Assembly (NCBI RefSeq): GCF_017355165.1
Contig: NZ_JADILK010000012.1
Location: 1-64,000 of the forward strand
Direction of reading: 5' to 3'
DNA: 64,000 bases
Source of the DNA: Bacillus sp. SD075
Lineage (GTDB): Bacteria > Bacillota > Bacilli > Bacillales > DSM-1321
The notes beneath the pieces were generated by a model that saw only the letters and a list, made by a program, of their open reading frames with translations, made no database searches and was not told where the DNA came from. Position numbers and translations under genes: made by a program. The number at the start of each line of letters is the position of its first letter. The first letter of the stretch is position 1. Positions 15,169 to 24,132 of the stretch are shown in pieces.

Positions 15169-16623
15169 TTATGCTTCTTGCGGTACGGGCAAACCTAAGC
15201 CTTCGGCTATGCGCGTTCCGTATTCTGGATCGGCTTTGTAAAAATGACCGATTTGACGAAGCTTGATTTCTTCCAATTCCACAGGTTTCATTGCACCCAC
15301 GATCGTGTCAACAAGGCGGGTTTTCTCTTCGGCACTCAATAGACGGTATAAGTCACCTGCTTGAGTGTAGTGATCATCACTATTATGACCAACTTGTGCA
15401 GCCTTCCCAGTCACCTCGAAAGGAGTGACTTTATTTTCAGTTGATTCGGCAGGACCGCCAAAACTATTCGGCTCATAATAAACAGATCCCTTGCCATTGT
15501 CATCTGCACGCATGAAGCCATCACGCTGATAGTTGTTCGCTTCCACTTTCGGCCGGTTCACCGGAAGCTGGTTATGATTCGAACCCACACGGTAACGGTG
15601 TGCATCTCCATATGCGAATAGACGTCCTTGAAGCATCTTGTCTGGGGAAGCTTCAATCCCTGGTACGAATGTTCCCGGTGAGAACGTGGCCTGCTCCACT
15701 TCGGCAAAGTAGTTTTCAGGATTTCTGTTCAATACCATACGGCCAAGCTCGATTAGCGGATAATCTTTTTGAGACCAGACCTTCGTCACATCGAATGGAT
15801 CGAAACGGTATGTATCCGCATCTTCCAGAGGCATGATCTGAACATATAATTTCCATGCAGGGAAGTCCCCTTTTTCAATGGCATTGAAAAGATCTTCCGT
15901 ATGGTAATCAGGATTTTCACCTGCTAGTTTTGCAGCCAGATCCACATCAAGGTTTTTGATGCCCTGTTCTGTTTTGAAGTGGTATTTCACCCAAACGCCT
16001 TTTCCTTCAGCATTCACCCATTTAAATGTGTGGCTTCCGAAACCATGTGTATGACGGAGTGTAGCAGGAATGCCCCGGTCTGACATCAGAATCGTTACTT
16101 GGTGCAAAGATTCCGGTGAATGTGACCAAAAATCCCAAACTGCCGTAGGGTTTTTCAAATGTGTTCTAGGATCTCTTTTTTGTGTATGGATGAAGTCGGG
16201 GAATTTAATCGCATCGCGAATAAAGAATACAGGCGTATTATTACCGACGATATCGTAGTTTCCTTCTTCGGTGTAGAATTTAACAGCAAAACCACGCGGG
16301 TCACGGACTGTATCAGCAGAACCCAATTCACCTGCAACTGTGGAGAAACGGATAAATAGATCTGTCTTCTTGCCCACACCATTGAAAAGTTTAGCTTTCG
16401 TGTACTGAGAAAGGTCGTTCGTTACTTCGAAAGTTCCAAATGCACCGGCGCCCTTCGCATGAACTACACGTTCAGGCACACGTTCACGGTTGAAGTGGGC
16501 TAGCTTTTCCAATAAGTGTACATCCTGAATGAGAACCGGGCCGCGTTCGCCGGCAGTGATCGAGTTTTGATTATCTCCAACTGGCGCTCCCCAGCTTGTA
16601 GTTAGGTTTTTCTTATTAGACAT
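15169..16623 (-). CDS. katA: Haem catalase KatA
   Basis: A 484-residue clade-3 small-subunit catalase that turns hydrogen peroxide into water and oxygen in the cytoplasm. The active-site block is [18 protein letters not shown] with His55, the distal Asn lies in [14 protein letters not shown], and the proximal haem ligand Tyr is in [14 protein letters not shown]. The start ATG 16623 has AAAGGTGG upstream. A PerR box lies about 70 bases upstream, so it should be induced by peroxide as in B. subtilis. A second, manganese-type catalase is encoded at 51-52 kb. Confidence 0.96.
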   Translation of the reverse strand: MSNKKNLTTSWGAPVGDNQNSITAGERGPVLIQDVHLLEKLAHFNRERVPERVVHAKGAGAFGTFEVTNDLSQYTKAKLFNGVGKKTDLFIRFSTVAGELGSADTVRDPRGFAVKFYTEEGNYDIVGNNTPVFFIRDAIKFPDFIHTQKRDPRTHLKNPTAVWDFWSHSPESLHQVTILMSDRGIPATLRHTHGFGSHTFKWVNAEGKGVWVKYHFKTEQGIKNLDVDLAAKLAGENPDYHTEDLFNAIEKGDFPAWKLYVQIMPLEDADTYRFDPFDVTKVWSQKDYPLIELGRMVLNRNPENYFAEVEQATFSPGTFVPGIEASPDKMLQGRLFAYGDAHRYRVGSNHNQLPVNRPKVEANNYQRDGFMRADDNGKGSVYYEPNSFGGPAESTENKVTPFEVTGKAAQVGHNSDDHYTQAGDLYRLLSAEEKTRLVDTIVGAMKPVELEEIKLRQIGHFYKADPEYGTRIAEGLGLPVPQEA

Positions 16624-16694
16624 AATTGAACCACCTTTTCATTATTATTTATGTATATAATGATAAAGCTTCTCAGAAAAAAATCAATACTTAT

Positions 16695-16709
16695 TTATAA
16701 TAATTTTAA
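16695..16709. promoter_or_regulatory. PerR box upstream of katA
   Basis: TTATAATAATTTTAA matches the PerR operator TTATAATNATTATAA with one mismatch and lies in the katA promoter region. Confidence 0.65.
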
Positions 16710-17230
16710 TATAATAATGAATTTATTATTTATTAGTTGATGTTACAATTTCTCTACCAACCATAATGTGGATAATCAATAAGCTATAAACGTTGGCAGA
16801 ACAACGTATTGCCACAATTTAATTCCTAATAATGGTATACGACCCTTATAACCCATATTCCTTCATGACAAGTGATTTTATCATTTCTCCTACCAATGGG
16901 ATAGTAATCGAGATTGATGACGAATATTCATGGTTACTTTGCGCTATTTTTATTTCCTACTATCGTATAACAAACCGAAGTGTTCTCCTGTGACTTTGTT
17001 CACTTCATCAACCTTTTGTTACATGACGAATAGATGGATGCATAGAAACTGAATTTTCCAATACTTTTGTGAACCATATCTTCTGCAAGCCACTTCATAA
17101 ATTGGCTGAAACATAAGGCCTTCACCCTAATTTTGCTAGAGAAATTGTAAACATACTGGTTTGTGTTCGTATAGAAAATAAGATACTATTACGTTAAAAT
17201 GACCGTCCAATAAGAGTAAGGGTGATATAT
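16710..17230. other. Intergenic region between katA and the TetR gene
   Basis: About 520 bases with many stops in all frames. I find no gene with a ribosome site, no strong terminator and no known RNA. Near 17150-17200 it must hold the promoter of the TetR gene. Confidence 0.5.
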
Positions 17231-18124
17231 ATGAATAAGCGCAAACAAATGGTAGTTAATTATGCACACCAATTATTTATCGAAAAGGGATATCAAGCAA
17301 CTTCCATTCAGGACATTTTGGATTATAGCGGCATTTCAAAAGGAACATTTTATAACTATTTTTCTTCTAAAAGCGAATTGCTAAAGGCCGTCTTCCTAAC
17401 TTCCCAAGAAAAATTAGAAAAAGAGCGGAATGAATTGCTGATTGGAAAAAACCTTGCAGATATTGAAATATTCATCAAACAATCCGAATTACAAATGCAC
17501 TCCAACAAAAGCAATAAACTCTTTTCCTTATACGAGGAAGTAATGATTTCAAATGATGCGGAACTTAAGAACTTCATAACACATGCTAAATTCCAACATA
17601 TCCATTGGCTATCAAAACGGTTTCTGGACATATTCGGTGCTGATAAAAAACCCTATGTTTTGGACTGTGCCATTCTTTACTCTGGGATGATGCATCAAAC
17701 GATTCATTTTAATGCCTTGGCTAAAGAGCCCGATTTCAACCCTACTGAAATTATCCGTTATTGTGTCGATAGGATTAAATCGATTTTCGAAGATGTCAGC
17801 AAGTCAAAAGTACAGCTTTTGGAACCTGATCTCATCAAGCAATGGCTGCCTGAGTGCTTCCATACACAGCAGGATTTTCATACAGCACTCCTGCACTCTG
17901 CAAATGACCTAAAAAAGATGATCTTAAGGCTATGCCACGATGATGAAGCGGAACGGGTTAAAAACTTAAAATTGATTCACTTTATCCAAGAGGAATTATT
18001 ACAAAACGTTGAACCGCGAATCTTTCTCATCGAAAGCGCCCTGCTTTCCCTAGACACCAATCCAAAATTGAAAAACACAATGGAATTAAGTGAATTCGAA
18101 AAGGTCATTGCCAACAACTTCTAA
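17231..18124 (+). CDS. TetR/AcrR-family transcriptional regulator
   Basis: A 297-residue regulator. The N-terminal helix-turn-helix is typical: AHQLFIEKGYQATSIQDIL, then YSGISKGTFYNYFSSKSELL (about residues 13-53). The ligand-binding part is about 100 residues longer than a standard TetR protein (about 200), with a second helical section after residue 190. The start ATG 17231 follows AAGGGTG. No divergent or co-directional target gene is adjacent, so the regulated function is unknown; the neighbouring 18.17 kb fragment looks like a related N-terminus. Confidence 0.85.
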   Translation: MNKRKQMVVNYAHQLFIEKGYQATSIQDILDYSGISKGTFYNYFSSKSELLKAVFLTSQEKLEKERNELLIGKNLADIEIFIKQSELQMHSNKSNKLFSLYEEVMISNDAELKNFITHAKFQHIHWLSKRFLDIFGADKKPYVLDCAILYSGMMHQTIHFNALAKEPDFNPTEIIRYCVDRIKSIFEDVSKSKVQLLEPDLIKQWLPECFHTQQDFHTALLHSANDLKKMILRLCHDDEAERVKNLKLIHFIQEELLQNVEPRIFLIESALLSLDTNPKLKNTMELSEFEKVIANNF

Positions 18125-18168
18125 ATAAAACCTAATGAGTCCCATTTTGTAGACTAATGGGTTCCTTT

Positions 18169-18267
18169 GTGGAAAGGGAGCGGATTTTTGAAGCAACTGG
18201 AACGTTTTTCATAGAAAAAAACGGTTACCAAGCCCGATTTCTTCGAATTCGTCTACAGTGTATGACC
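18169..18267 (+). pseudogene. Possible TetR N-terminal remnant
   Basis: From GTG 18169 the translation VERERIFEATGTFFIEKNGYQ resembles the first helix and turn of TetR proteins, including the IEK-GYQA stretch of the gene just upstream; similarity fades after this. It probably marks a decayed duplicate or a truncated second regulator. Confidence 0.35.
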
Positions 18268-18292
18268 ATAAAAGGAGTCCTCTCCAACCTGA

Positions 18293-18319
18293 GGGAATAC
18301 ATATCGTATTCCTTTTTTT
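18293..18319 (+). terminator. Intrinsic terminator after the TetR region
   Basis: GGAATAC-atatc-GTATTCC followed by seven T residues; probably ends the TetR transcript. Confidence 0.8.
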
Positions 18320-18404
18320 GTGACAATTCTGCAAACATATAACTGAAATTCATGAAACTTTAGTATAATGTCTTGTAGTAAAGTGCCTGCAGGAGGAGTT
18401 TTTC

Positions 18405-18752
18405 ATGAACATAATAATGCGTTTTCTTATCAACGGGCTGATATTGCTCGTTATTGACTGGCTTCTCGACTCCATCACGATTAAATCTTACGGAACAGCC
18501 TTGCTTGCGGTTTTTATATTATCGATCATGAACTTGCTGGTTAGACCCATTCTCCAACTTATCACATTGCCGATCACCATCCTGACGTTCGGGTTGTTTT
18601 CATTCATTATAAATGCCTTCACATTCCAAATTACTTCCTATACCGTCAGTGGCTTTGTAATAGATTCATTTTGGGGAGCTTTAATCGGATCATTATTATT
18701 GAGTCTCATTCAAAGTCTTCTTATAAAACTGAGTAAAAAAAACCGTCAGTAG
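18405..18752 (+). CDS. YvlD-like membrane protein (phage holin 4_2 family)
   Basis: A 115-residue integral membrane protein with four hydrophobic segments (about 6-24, 31-48, 54-80 and 90-108), including the conserved NLLVRPILQLITLPITILTFGLF motif region of the YvlD/DUF360 family. Despite the family's holin name, members are chromosomal and linked to envelope stress in Bacillus; the function is unproven. The AGGAGGAG site precedes ATG 18405. It is monocistronic, with a terminator overlapping the stop codon. Confidence 0.82.
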   Translation: MNIIMRFLINGLILLVIDWLLDSITIKSYGTALLAVFILSIMNLLVRPILQLITLPITILTFGLFSFIINAFTFQITSYTVSGFVIDSFWGALIGSLLLSLIQSLLIKLSKKNRQ

Positions 18753-18771
18753 CATGCTGACGGTTTTTTTT
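18735..18771 (+). terminator. Terminator of the yvlD-like gene
   Basis: AAACCGTCAG / CTGACGGTTT around the stop codon, followed by eight T residues. Confidence 0.85.
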
Positions 18772-18962
18772 ATCCATTTCATTTCCATAACAGGCTTCGA
18801 TATTTCCCGGGCTATTTCCCTAAATTCCGCTAAGCTTCACTAGCTGTTTTCCCTCATTTTTGACAATGCAGAAGCAGAAAGCACCTAATATCCATAACAT
18901 ACATATACATACCGATTTCTCTGGAAATGGGAATGAAATGAATCGATCAATGGAGGAATGAC

Positions 18963-20119
18963 CTGTTCACAAAACCTGAATCAAGAATTTCCCTGTCCAT
19001 TTTACTCGTGCTTCCTTTCTTTATTCCCACTCTTTTCATTACCCCATCACTAGCCGTGGCTGGCGATGGCAGCTTGTCATCTCCTTACTCCGTTTCCCAA
19101 GCCATTGTGAATCAAGATAGCATGATTAAAACGGTTAGTGGATATGTGACGGGACAGCCCACAACAGCCAATACCGTCATCACGAACAGCTTTTCGAATG
19201 ATTATGCCATAGTATTGGCAGACAGCTCTTCGAAAACAAACATTTCCAGTATGGTATATGTTCAGGTTCCATCCTCCTTCCGCTCTGAATTCGGGTTAAA
19301 AACACATCCTTCCTTGAAAGGAAAAAAAGTCACCGTAACCGGTACACTGAATGCGTATTTCACCCATCCAGGCTTGAAAGATGTATCTGCCATGTTTTCA
19401 GGGAGTGATTCACCAGAACCGGAGACACCGGGGGTGGCTCCTACTATGATTCAGCCATTGGAAAATCAGGGTCTTCGCTAAAGAATGCCCTCCATGAAAT
19501 CATCGATGACCATTCGGAAATATCGTATTCTAATGTCTGGGCAGCTTTACGAAAAACCGATGAGGGCCCGAATAACACCAATAATGTCATTCTTCTTTAT
19601 ACAGGGCGTTCTCAAGGAAAAACGATGAACGAATCTGGTTTTAATGGTTGGAATCGTGAGCATGTATGGGCGAAATCACATGGTGATTTTGGTACCACTT
19701 TAGGACCCGGCACCGACCTGCATCACCTTCGGCCGACCGATGCTTCTGTCAACAGTACAAGAAACAACCTGGACTTTGATAATGGAGGTTCTGAACATAC
19801 CGAAGCGATAGGAAATTACTATGACTCCGATTCGTGGGAGCCTCGCGATAGTGTCAAAGGTGATGTCGCCCGGATGCTTTTTTATATGGCGATTCGTTAT
19901 GAGGGTGATGCTGGGGAAGTGGATTTAGAGTTAAATAATCAAGTGAACAATGGTACCGCCCCTTATCATGGTAAATTGGCTGTCTTACTTGAATGGAATG
20001 AACAGAATCCAGTAGATGTCTTCGAGCGTAATCGAAATGAGATCATTTATAATCAATATCAGCATAATCGTAACCCTTTCATAGACCATCCTGAATGGGC
20101 CCCCGCCATCTGGCGATGA
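18963..20119 (+). pseudogene. Secreted endonuclease I family nuclease (YurI/BsnA type), frameshifted
   Basis: Two frames together encode one protein. Part 1 (to 19481) is a signal peptide ending PSLAVA plus an OB-like domain (GDGSLSSPYSVSQAI to LKGKKVTVTGTL), like the N-terminal module of YhcR-type nucleases. Part 2 (from about 19433) is endonuclease I (YYDSAIGKSGSSLKNALH, NREHVWAKSHGDFG, GTDLHHLRPTD, YQHNRNPFIDHPEWA), close to B. subtilis YurI. The join lies at five G residues (19430-19434); a sixth G restores about 385 residues. The only start that keeps a basic n-region is CTG 18963, six bases after GGAGG; GTG 19008 would cut into the signal peptide. Confidence 0.8.
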
Positions 20120-20125
20120 TAAAAC

Positions 20126-20157
20126 GAAAAAGCCGTTTTTACGGGAGCAGCTTTTTC
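20126..20157 (+). terminator. Terminator of the nuclease gene
   Basis: GAAAAAGC / GCTTTTTC, 8-bp stem with a 16-base loop. Confidence 0.6.
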
Positions 20158-20272
20158 ATCATTCAAAAGTCTAAATTTTTAGAAAAATCACATAATTATA
20201 CTTTATTTAAATAGCATTACAATACATTTTGGAAGATTAACATTTGATCAAAACAGATGGGATCTCTTCAAT

Positions 20273-20286
20273 AGTAAGCGTTTTCA
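20273..20286 (+). promoter_or_regulatory. Possible cre (CcpA) site upstream of the permease
   Basis: AGTAAGCGTTTTCA fits TGWAANCGNTNWCA except for the first base. The rest of the 20158-20432 gap is AT-rich promoter-type sequence without a gene. Confidence 0.5.
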
Positions 20287-20432
20287 TTTTTTTCTTTACA
20301 TTCTTCCTATTAAAATATATTATTTAGTTGTAATATTATGTGAAAAATCAATAAATAATATGTATTCTCCTCTACTAGTGATAAAATGCTAGATAGAGAA
20401 AATTAAACTCCAACATAGAAAAGGGGAAAATT

Positions 20433-21800
20433 ATGCAAAACTCCAAAGAATCTCAACTACATAGAGGTTTGGAAGAAAGACATATCGCATTAATGTCTCT
20501 TGGCGCAGCCATTGGAGTCGGTTTATTTCTCGGCTCGGCATCTGCGATAAAATTAGCCGGCCCAGCCATCATTATTTCCTACGCCATTGGCGGACTTATG
20601 ATCTACCTTATCATGCGTGCACTAGGGGAAATGGCGATAAAAAATCCAGTCGCAGGCTCTTTCAGCCGCTATGCGAGAGAATTTGTCAGTCCTCTTGCCG
20701 GATATATAACCGGTTGGAATTACTGGTTCGTCTGGATTGCCACCTGTATGGCTGAAATTACGGCAGTGGGAATCTATATGCAATTTTGGTACCCTGATAC
20801 TCCGCAATGGGCTTGGGCGTTAGCCGCACTTGCCGTCATGACAACAATTAACTTTCTTGCTGTAAAAGCTTACGGTGAATTGGAGTTTTGGTTCGCCCTA
20901 ATTAAAATCATTACGATCATCCTTATGATCGTCCTTGGCTTCGGAATGATCATCTTTGGTCTGGGGAACGGCGGAATCGCGATCGGTTTCGGCAACCTTG
21001 TTGAACATGGAGGATTTTTCCCTAATGGGATTTCCGGTGTCATCCTATCGTTCCAAATGGTCATGTTCGCCTATTTGGGAATTGAAATGCTTGGAGTAAC
21101 CGCAGGTGAAGTTAAAAATCCTGAGAAATCTTTAAAAAGAGCCATCGATACCGTTTTTTACCGGATTTTACTTTTTTACGTTTTAGCACTGACTGTCATT
21201 TTATCGATCACTCCATGGGATGAAATGAATGGAGAAAACAGTCCCTTCGTTATGATGTTTGATAAAATCGGTATACCAGGTGCAGCAGGGATCATTCAGT
21301 TTGTCGTACTGACAGCAGCCCTTTCATCTTGTAACAGCGGGATCTTCAGTACAGGAAGAATGCTATTCAACCTAGCGCAGCAAGGTGAATCACCAAAAAG
21401 TTTCGAACGTACAACAAAGTCAGGCGTTCCTGGCGTTGCCATAATCGTTTCGGCTGTCGTGCTTCTTTTCGGCGTTTACCTTAACTACATGGAAGCCGAT
21501 AAAGTCTTCACCTACGTCACAAGTGTCGCTACATTCGGTGCACTCTGGACATGGGGAACCATACTTGTCACACAGATTATGTCTAGACGGAAAATGAGTC
21601 AGGGAGAAAAACAAGGCTTGTCTTACAAGATGCCTCTTTTCCCATTCACTTCTTATTTCACTTTAGCCTTTTTAGTATTCGTAATGGTAGTACTCGGTTT
21701 TTCAGCAGATACAAGAATCGCTCTAATCGTTGGTCCGATTTGGATTATACTATTGGTAGTCCTGTATTATGTGACCGGCTTGCATAAACGGAATAAATAA
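20433..21800 (+). CDS. Amino-acid permease, APC superfamily (AAT family)
   Basis: A 455-residue integral membrane permease with about twelve hydrophobic segments. The family opening HIALMSLGAAIGVGLFLGSA and the following ALGEMAIKNPVAGSFSRYA and NYWFVW motifs place it with the AAT group (YtnA, AapA, ProY), which imports neutral amino acids such as D-alanine, glycine or proline by proton symport. The substrate is not decided by sequence. AAAAGGGG precedes ATG. A cre-like site upstream suggests repression by preferred sugars. It is monocistronic, converging on the lipoprotein gene. Confidence 0.88.
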   Translation: MQNSKESQLHRGLEERHIALMSLGAAIGVGLFLGSASAIKLAGPAIIISYAIGGLMIYLIMRALGEMAIKNPVAGSFSRYAREFVSPLAGYITGWNYWFVWIATCMAEITAVGIYMQFWYPDTPQWAWALAALAVMTTINFLAVKAYGELEFWFALIKIITIILMIVLGFGMIIFGLGNGGIAIGFGNLVEHGGFFPNGISGVILSFQMVMFAYLGIEMLGVTAGEVKNPEKSLKRAIDTVFYRILLFYVLALTVILSITPWDEMNGENSPFVMMFDKIGIPGAAGIIQFVVLTAALSSCNSGIFSTGRMLFNLAQQGESPKSFERTTKSGVPGVAIIVSAVVLLFGVYLNYMEADKVFTYVTSVATFGALWTWGTILVTQIMSRRKMSQGEKQGLSYKMPLFPFTSYFTLAFLVFVMVVLGFSADTRIALIVGPIWIILLVVLYYVTGLHKRNK

Positions 21801-21805
21801 ATGTC

Positions 21806-21836
21806 AGAGGGTGCGCTAATTGGCACCCTCTATTTC
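21806..21836. terminator. Bidirectional terminator between permease and lipoprotein genes
   Basis: AGAGGGTGC / GCACCCTCT with an 8-base loop and a T-rich tail on the plus strand, placed between two convergent stop codons. Confidence 0.75.
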
Positions 21837-21841
21837 TGCCT

Positions 21842-22705
21842 TCACCTTTTATCCCTTCTTTTGATCGCCCAATGGACCAATGCACAAGCTCCCCCTAATA
21901 TAATGAGGATAGGCAAGTTGCCTATTATAAAGACAATGATTCCCGAACCCGCTTTAAGTAATAGATTCGCACTCGTTGCAAGTTGTTTCTTGGTTCTCTC
22001 CCATGTATTCAATTCCTTATTATCAATGCCCGGCACAACTATCCGGTCCTGTGATAACGTGATGGTAACCGTTGAATATGAGGTCTGGTTTTCAAGGTAT
22101 TTCATTTGCCCGGTCAACTGCTCTATTTCTTCTTGCACCACGGCAAGATCGGATGATATTTTCAGCAAATCTTCCGTCTTCTCAGCATCCTTCATGAATG
22201 CAAGCAGCCTTTCCTCCACTGCCCTCTTTGACTTCCACCTTGCTTTTAAATCCACATATTGCTCCGTTACATCCTGTCCTGTTACGTTCCTTCCGACCAC
22301 TTTTGAAGCTTCTCCCTCGCTATCGGCTAGAAAATCCTGAAAATGGGCTTCAGGGACCCGAACAGTGATCGTCCCTTCCACCCGTTCTTCATCTTCCCTG
22401 TATACATTGGACTCGACAACATATCCGCCATATTCATCCACCTTATTTTCAATCTTCATTTGTGCCTTTTCAAGGTTCTTCACCTTCAACTCCAGCTGGG
22501 CTTGATGGATGACCTTTCTTTCATCCGTCATCCCTTCTTTTTCCGCTACTTCTTCCTGCACTTCATTCCCGGAATTTGAAGCGTCCATTTTACTGTCCGC
22601 CTTTTCATCCTGTCCTTTAGATGCTGAATCATCCTTTTCATTACTGCTGCATCCAGCAAGTAAAAAGAACAAACTGAACATAAGCATCAGTATTTTACGG
22701 TTCAT
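21842..22705 (-). CDS. DUF4349 lipoprotein
   Basis: A 287-residue membrane-anchored protein. The lipobox LLAGC gives a lipidated Cys near residue 19, followed by a Ser/Asp/Lys-rich linker. The DUF4349 domain (IHQAQLELKVKNLEKAQ, GGYVVESNVY, GTITVRVPEAHFQDFL) leads into a coiled coil (about 170-215), and a C-terminal membrane helix (IIVFIIGNLPILIILGG) has a basic tail. It is thus held in the membrane at both ends, with the domain outside. The function is unknown. AAGGGGG precedes ATG 22705. Confidence 0.82.
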   Translation of the reverse strand: MNRKILMLMFSLFFLLAGCSSNEKDDSASKGQDEKADSKMDASNSGNEVQEEVAEKEGMTDERKVIHQAQLELKVKNLEKAQMKIENKVDEYGGYVVESNVYREDEERVEGTITVRVPEAHFQDFLADSEGEASKVVGRNVTGQDVTEQYVDLKARWKSKRAVEERLLAFMKDAEKTEDLLKISSDLAVVQEEIEQLTGQMKYLENQTSYSTVTITLSQDRIVVPGIDNKELNTWERTKKQLATSANLLLKAGSGIIVFIIGNLPILIILGGACALVHWAIKRRDKR

Positions 22706-22846
22706 CGGTATTCCCCCTTTTCTTAATAGTACCGACGTAAAGTTTGGCAGAAAGTTACACTGCCTTATTAAAGGAATGTTTTATTTTCAGATGAAAAGGT
22801 AAAGGTATAAGAACAGCCAAATTATGAAGAAAGAAGTGTATCCAGT

Positions 22847-23305
22847 ATGGACTACGGAAAATTAGCTAAAAGTGTATTGGTGCCAGTGGTAGGAGGGTCA
22901 CTTGTGGGGATATTCGCCACAAGGAAATCAAAAGAAATTTATGGAAAACTCAAGAAATCTGCTTTTGCTCCTCCTTCCTGGACTTTTCCCGTTGCTTGGA
23001 CAAGCCTTTATACGATTATGGGAATAGCGAAATATCGCATTGCATCCAAAGAAAAAGAATCGAAGTCCGCTGATCTTCTCTACGATACTCAACTAGGATT
23101 GAATTTCTTATGGTCTTTTTTATTCTTCAAATGGGGCTTGCGCGGAACCGCCTTTATTGAAATGGCTGCACTGCTGACATTGATTACATTAACGGCATTC
23201 GAGTTTTATAAAATAGACCGTACATCAGGTTTAGCGATGATTCCCTATATCGCATGGGTCACTTTTGCATTAGGGTTGAACTTTTCCATCTTCATAAACA
23301 ATTAA
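22847..23305 (+). CDS. TspO/MBR family membrane protein
   Basis: A 152-residue protein with five hydrophobic helices and the TspO signature: KSAFAPPSWTFPVAWTSLYTIMGIA, then LGLNFLWSFLFFKWG. TspO proteins bind tetrapyrroles; the B. subtilis member degrades haem precursors in light and affects stress tolerance. The ribosome site before ATG 22847 is weak (GAAGAAAGAAGTG), so translation may be low or an upstream start may be used. It stands alone, with a strong hairpin downstream. Confidence 0.85.
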   Translation: MDYGKLAKSVLVPVVGGSLVGIFATRKSKEIYGKLKKSAFAPPSWTFPVAWTSLYTIMGIAKYRIASKEKESKSADLLYDTQLGLNFLWSFLFFKWGLRGTAFIEMAALLTLITLTAFEFYKIDRTSGLAMIPYIAWVTFALGLNFSIFINN

Positions 23306-23345
23306 TCACAAAAAAGGAAGCACCCCTATACTAAGGAGCGCTCAG

Positions 23346-23391
23346 AATGTAGACAAACTGGATGAAAATCGAGTTTGTCTACATTTTTTTG
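23346..23391 (+). terminator. Strong hairpin terminator after tspO
   Basis: A 14-bp perfect stem AATGTAGACAAACT / AGTTTGTCTACATT, loop of 12, then T residues. Confidence 0.7.
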
Positions 23392-23408
23392 GCTTGTACA
23401 ATTTGGGC

Positions 23409-23512
23409 GTTGATTGGAACGGAAGGCACCCGCTTTCCGCTGGCGGTCCGGGGAGCCTCCTCCCTTTGACGCGCTTTTCCTGCAGGAGTCTCGAACACCC
23501 GCTCCAATCAAC
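23409..23512. repeat. Bacillus-type intergenic repeat (MITE-like)
   Basis: A 104-bp element bounded by inverted ends GTTGATTGGAACGG and CCGCTCCAATCAAC (13 of 14 pair). The inside contains CCGCTTTCCGCTGGCGG, GGGGAGCCTCC and TGCAGGAGTCTCG. This is the GC-rich repeat common between Bacillus genes; no coding sequence is inside. Confidence 0.7.
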
Positions 23513-23612
23513 TTTGTTTTACCTTTAATAATCGAGTACGTTTTTTCCTCCGTTGTTCAAACATATAAATAATCCCCCCTATAAATATTTCGATTTTTCA
23601 ATTCAAAACAAA

Positions 23613-23645
23613 AAAACTGGTAAAGCAAGTCGCATTACCAGTTTT
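23613..23645 (-). terminator. Terminator of the DinB-GNAT operon
   Basis: AAAACTGGTAA / TTACCAGTTTT, with a T-rich tail on the minus strand. Confidence 0.8.
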
Positions 23646-23658
23646 AAAAGCATAAAGC

Positions 23659-24117
23659 CTATAAATCCCGATCTATTAAACTCGCGGATACCGGTTCGAT
23701 GCCCATCTCCCTCGACCAGATGGACAGCTGGCCTATATGGTGAATTTCGTGCGCTATCAGATGGCGCAGTATTCTGCCTTTTTCGTATGTACCCTCCATC
23801 CAAGATGGCTGAATCATCGCATTCTCATCATCAATGGAATGCGAGTTCAAATAGTCCATGACCTCAGAGTGATAACGGTTAGATAAATCCTCCACTTCTT
23901 CGATCGTATCATGAGCGTCCAAATCTATCGCGACATCAGACTTCCCTTGTATGGCCCTGATCCAGCTGCATTCGACATCAATAATATGGGCGAGTGTCTT
24001 CAATATATTGCCCATCCCTCCTGTGCGCTGCCGTTTCAGCTCCTCACTCGGTAAGGACCTGCACCACTTGATCCACTCATTTCGCACCTGCCAGTTATAA
24101 TTGAATAATGTCAACAT
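23659..24117 (-). CDS. DinB-family metal-binding protein
   Basis: A 152-residue four-helix protein of the DinB/YfiT superfamily. The three-His metal site is visible as TLAHIIDVE in the first half and HLIAHEIHHIGQLSIW in the second. Relatives include thiol-dependent transferases, but most Bacillus members have no assigned reaction. The ATG 24117 or a GTG three codons earlier follow AGGGGGTG. It begins 15 bases after the acetyltransferase stop, so both are probably co-transcribed. Confidence 0.85.
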   Translation of the reverse strand: MLTLFNYNWQVRNEWIKWCRSLPSEELKRQRTGGMGNILKTLAHIIDVECSWIRAIQGKSDVAIDLDAHDTIEEVEDLSNRYHSEVMDYLNSHSIDDENAMIQPSWMEGTYEKGRILRHLIAHEIHHIGQLSIWSREMGIEPVSASLIDRDL

Positions 24118-24132
24118 CCATCCCACCCCCTA

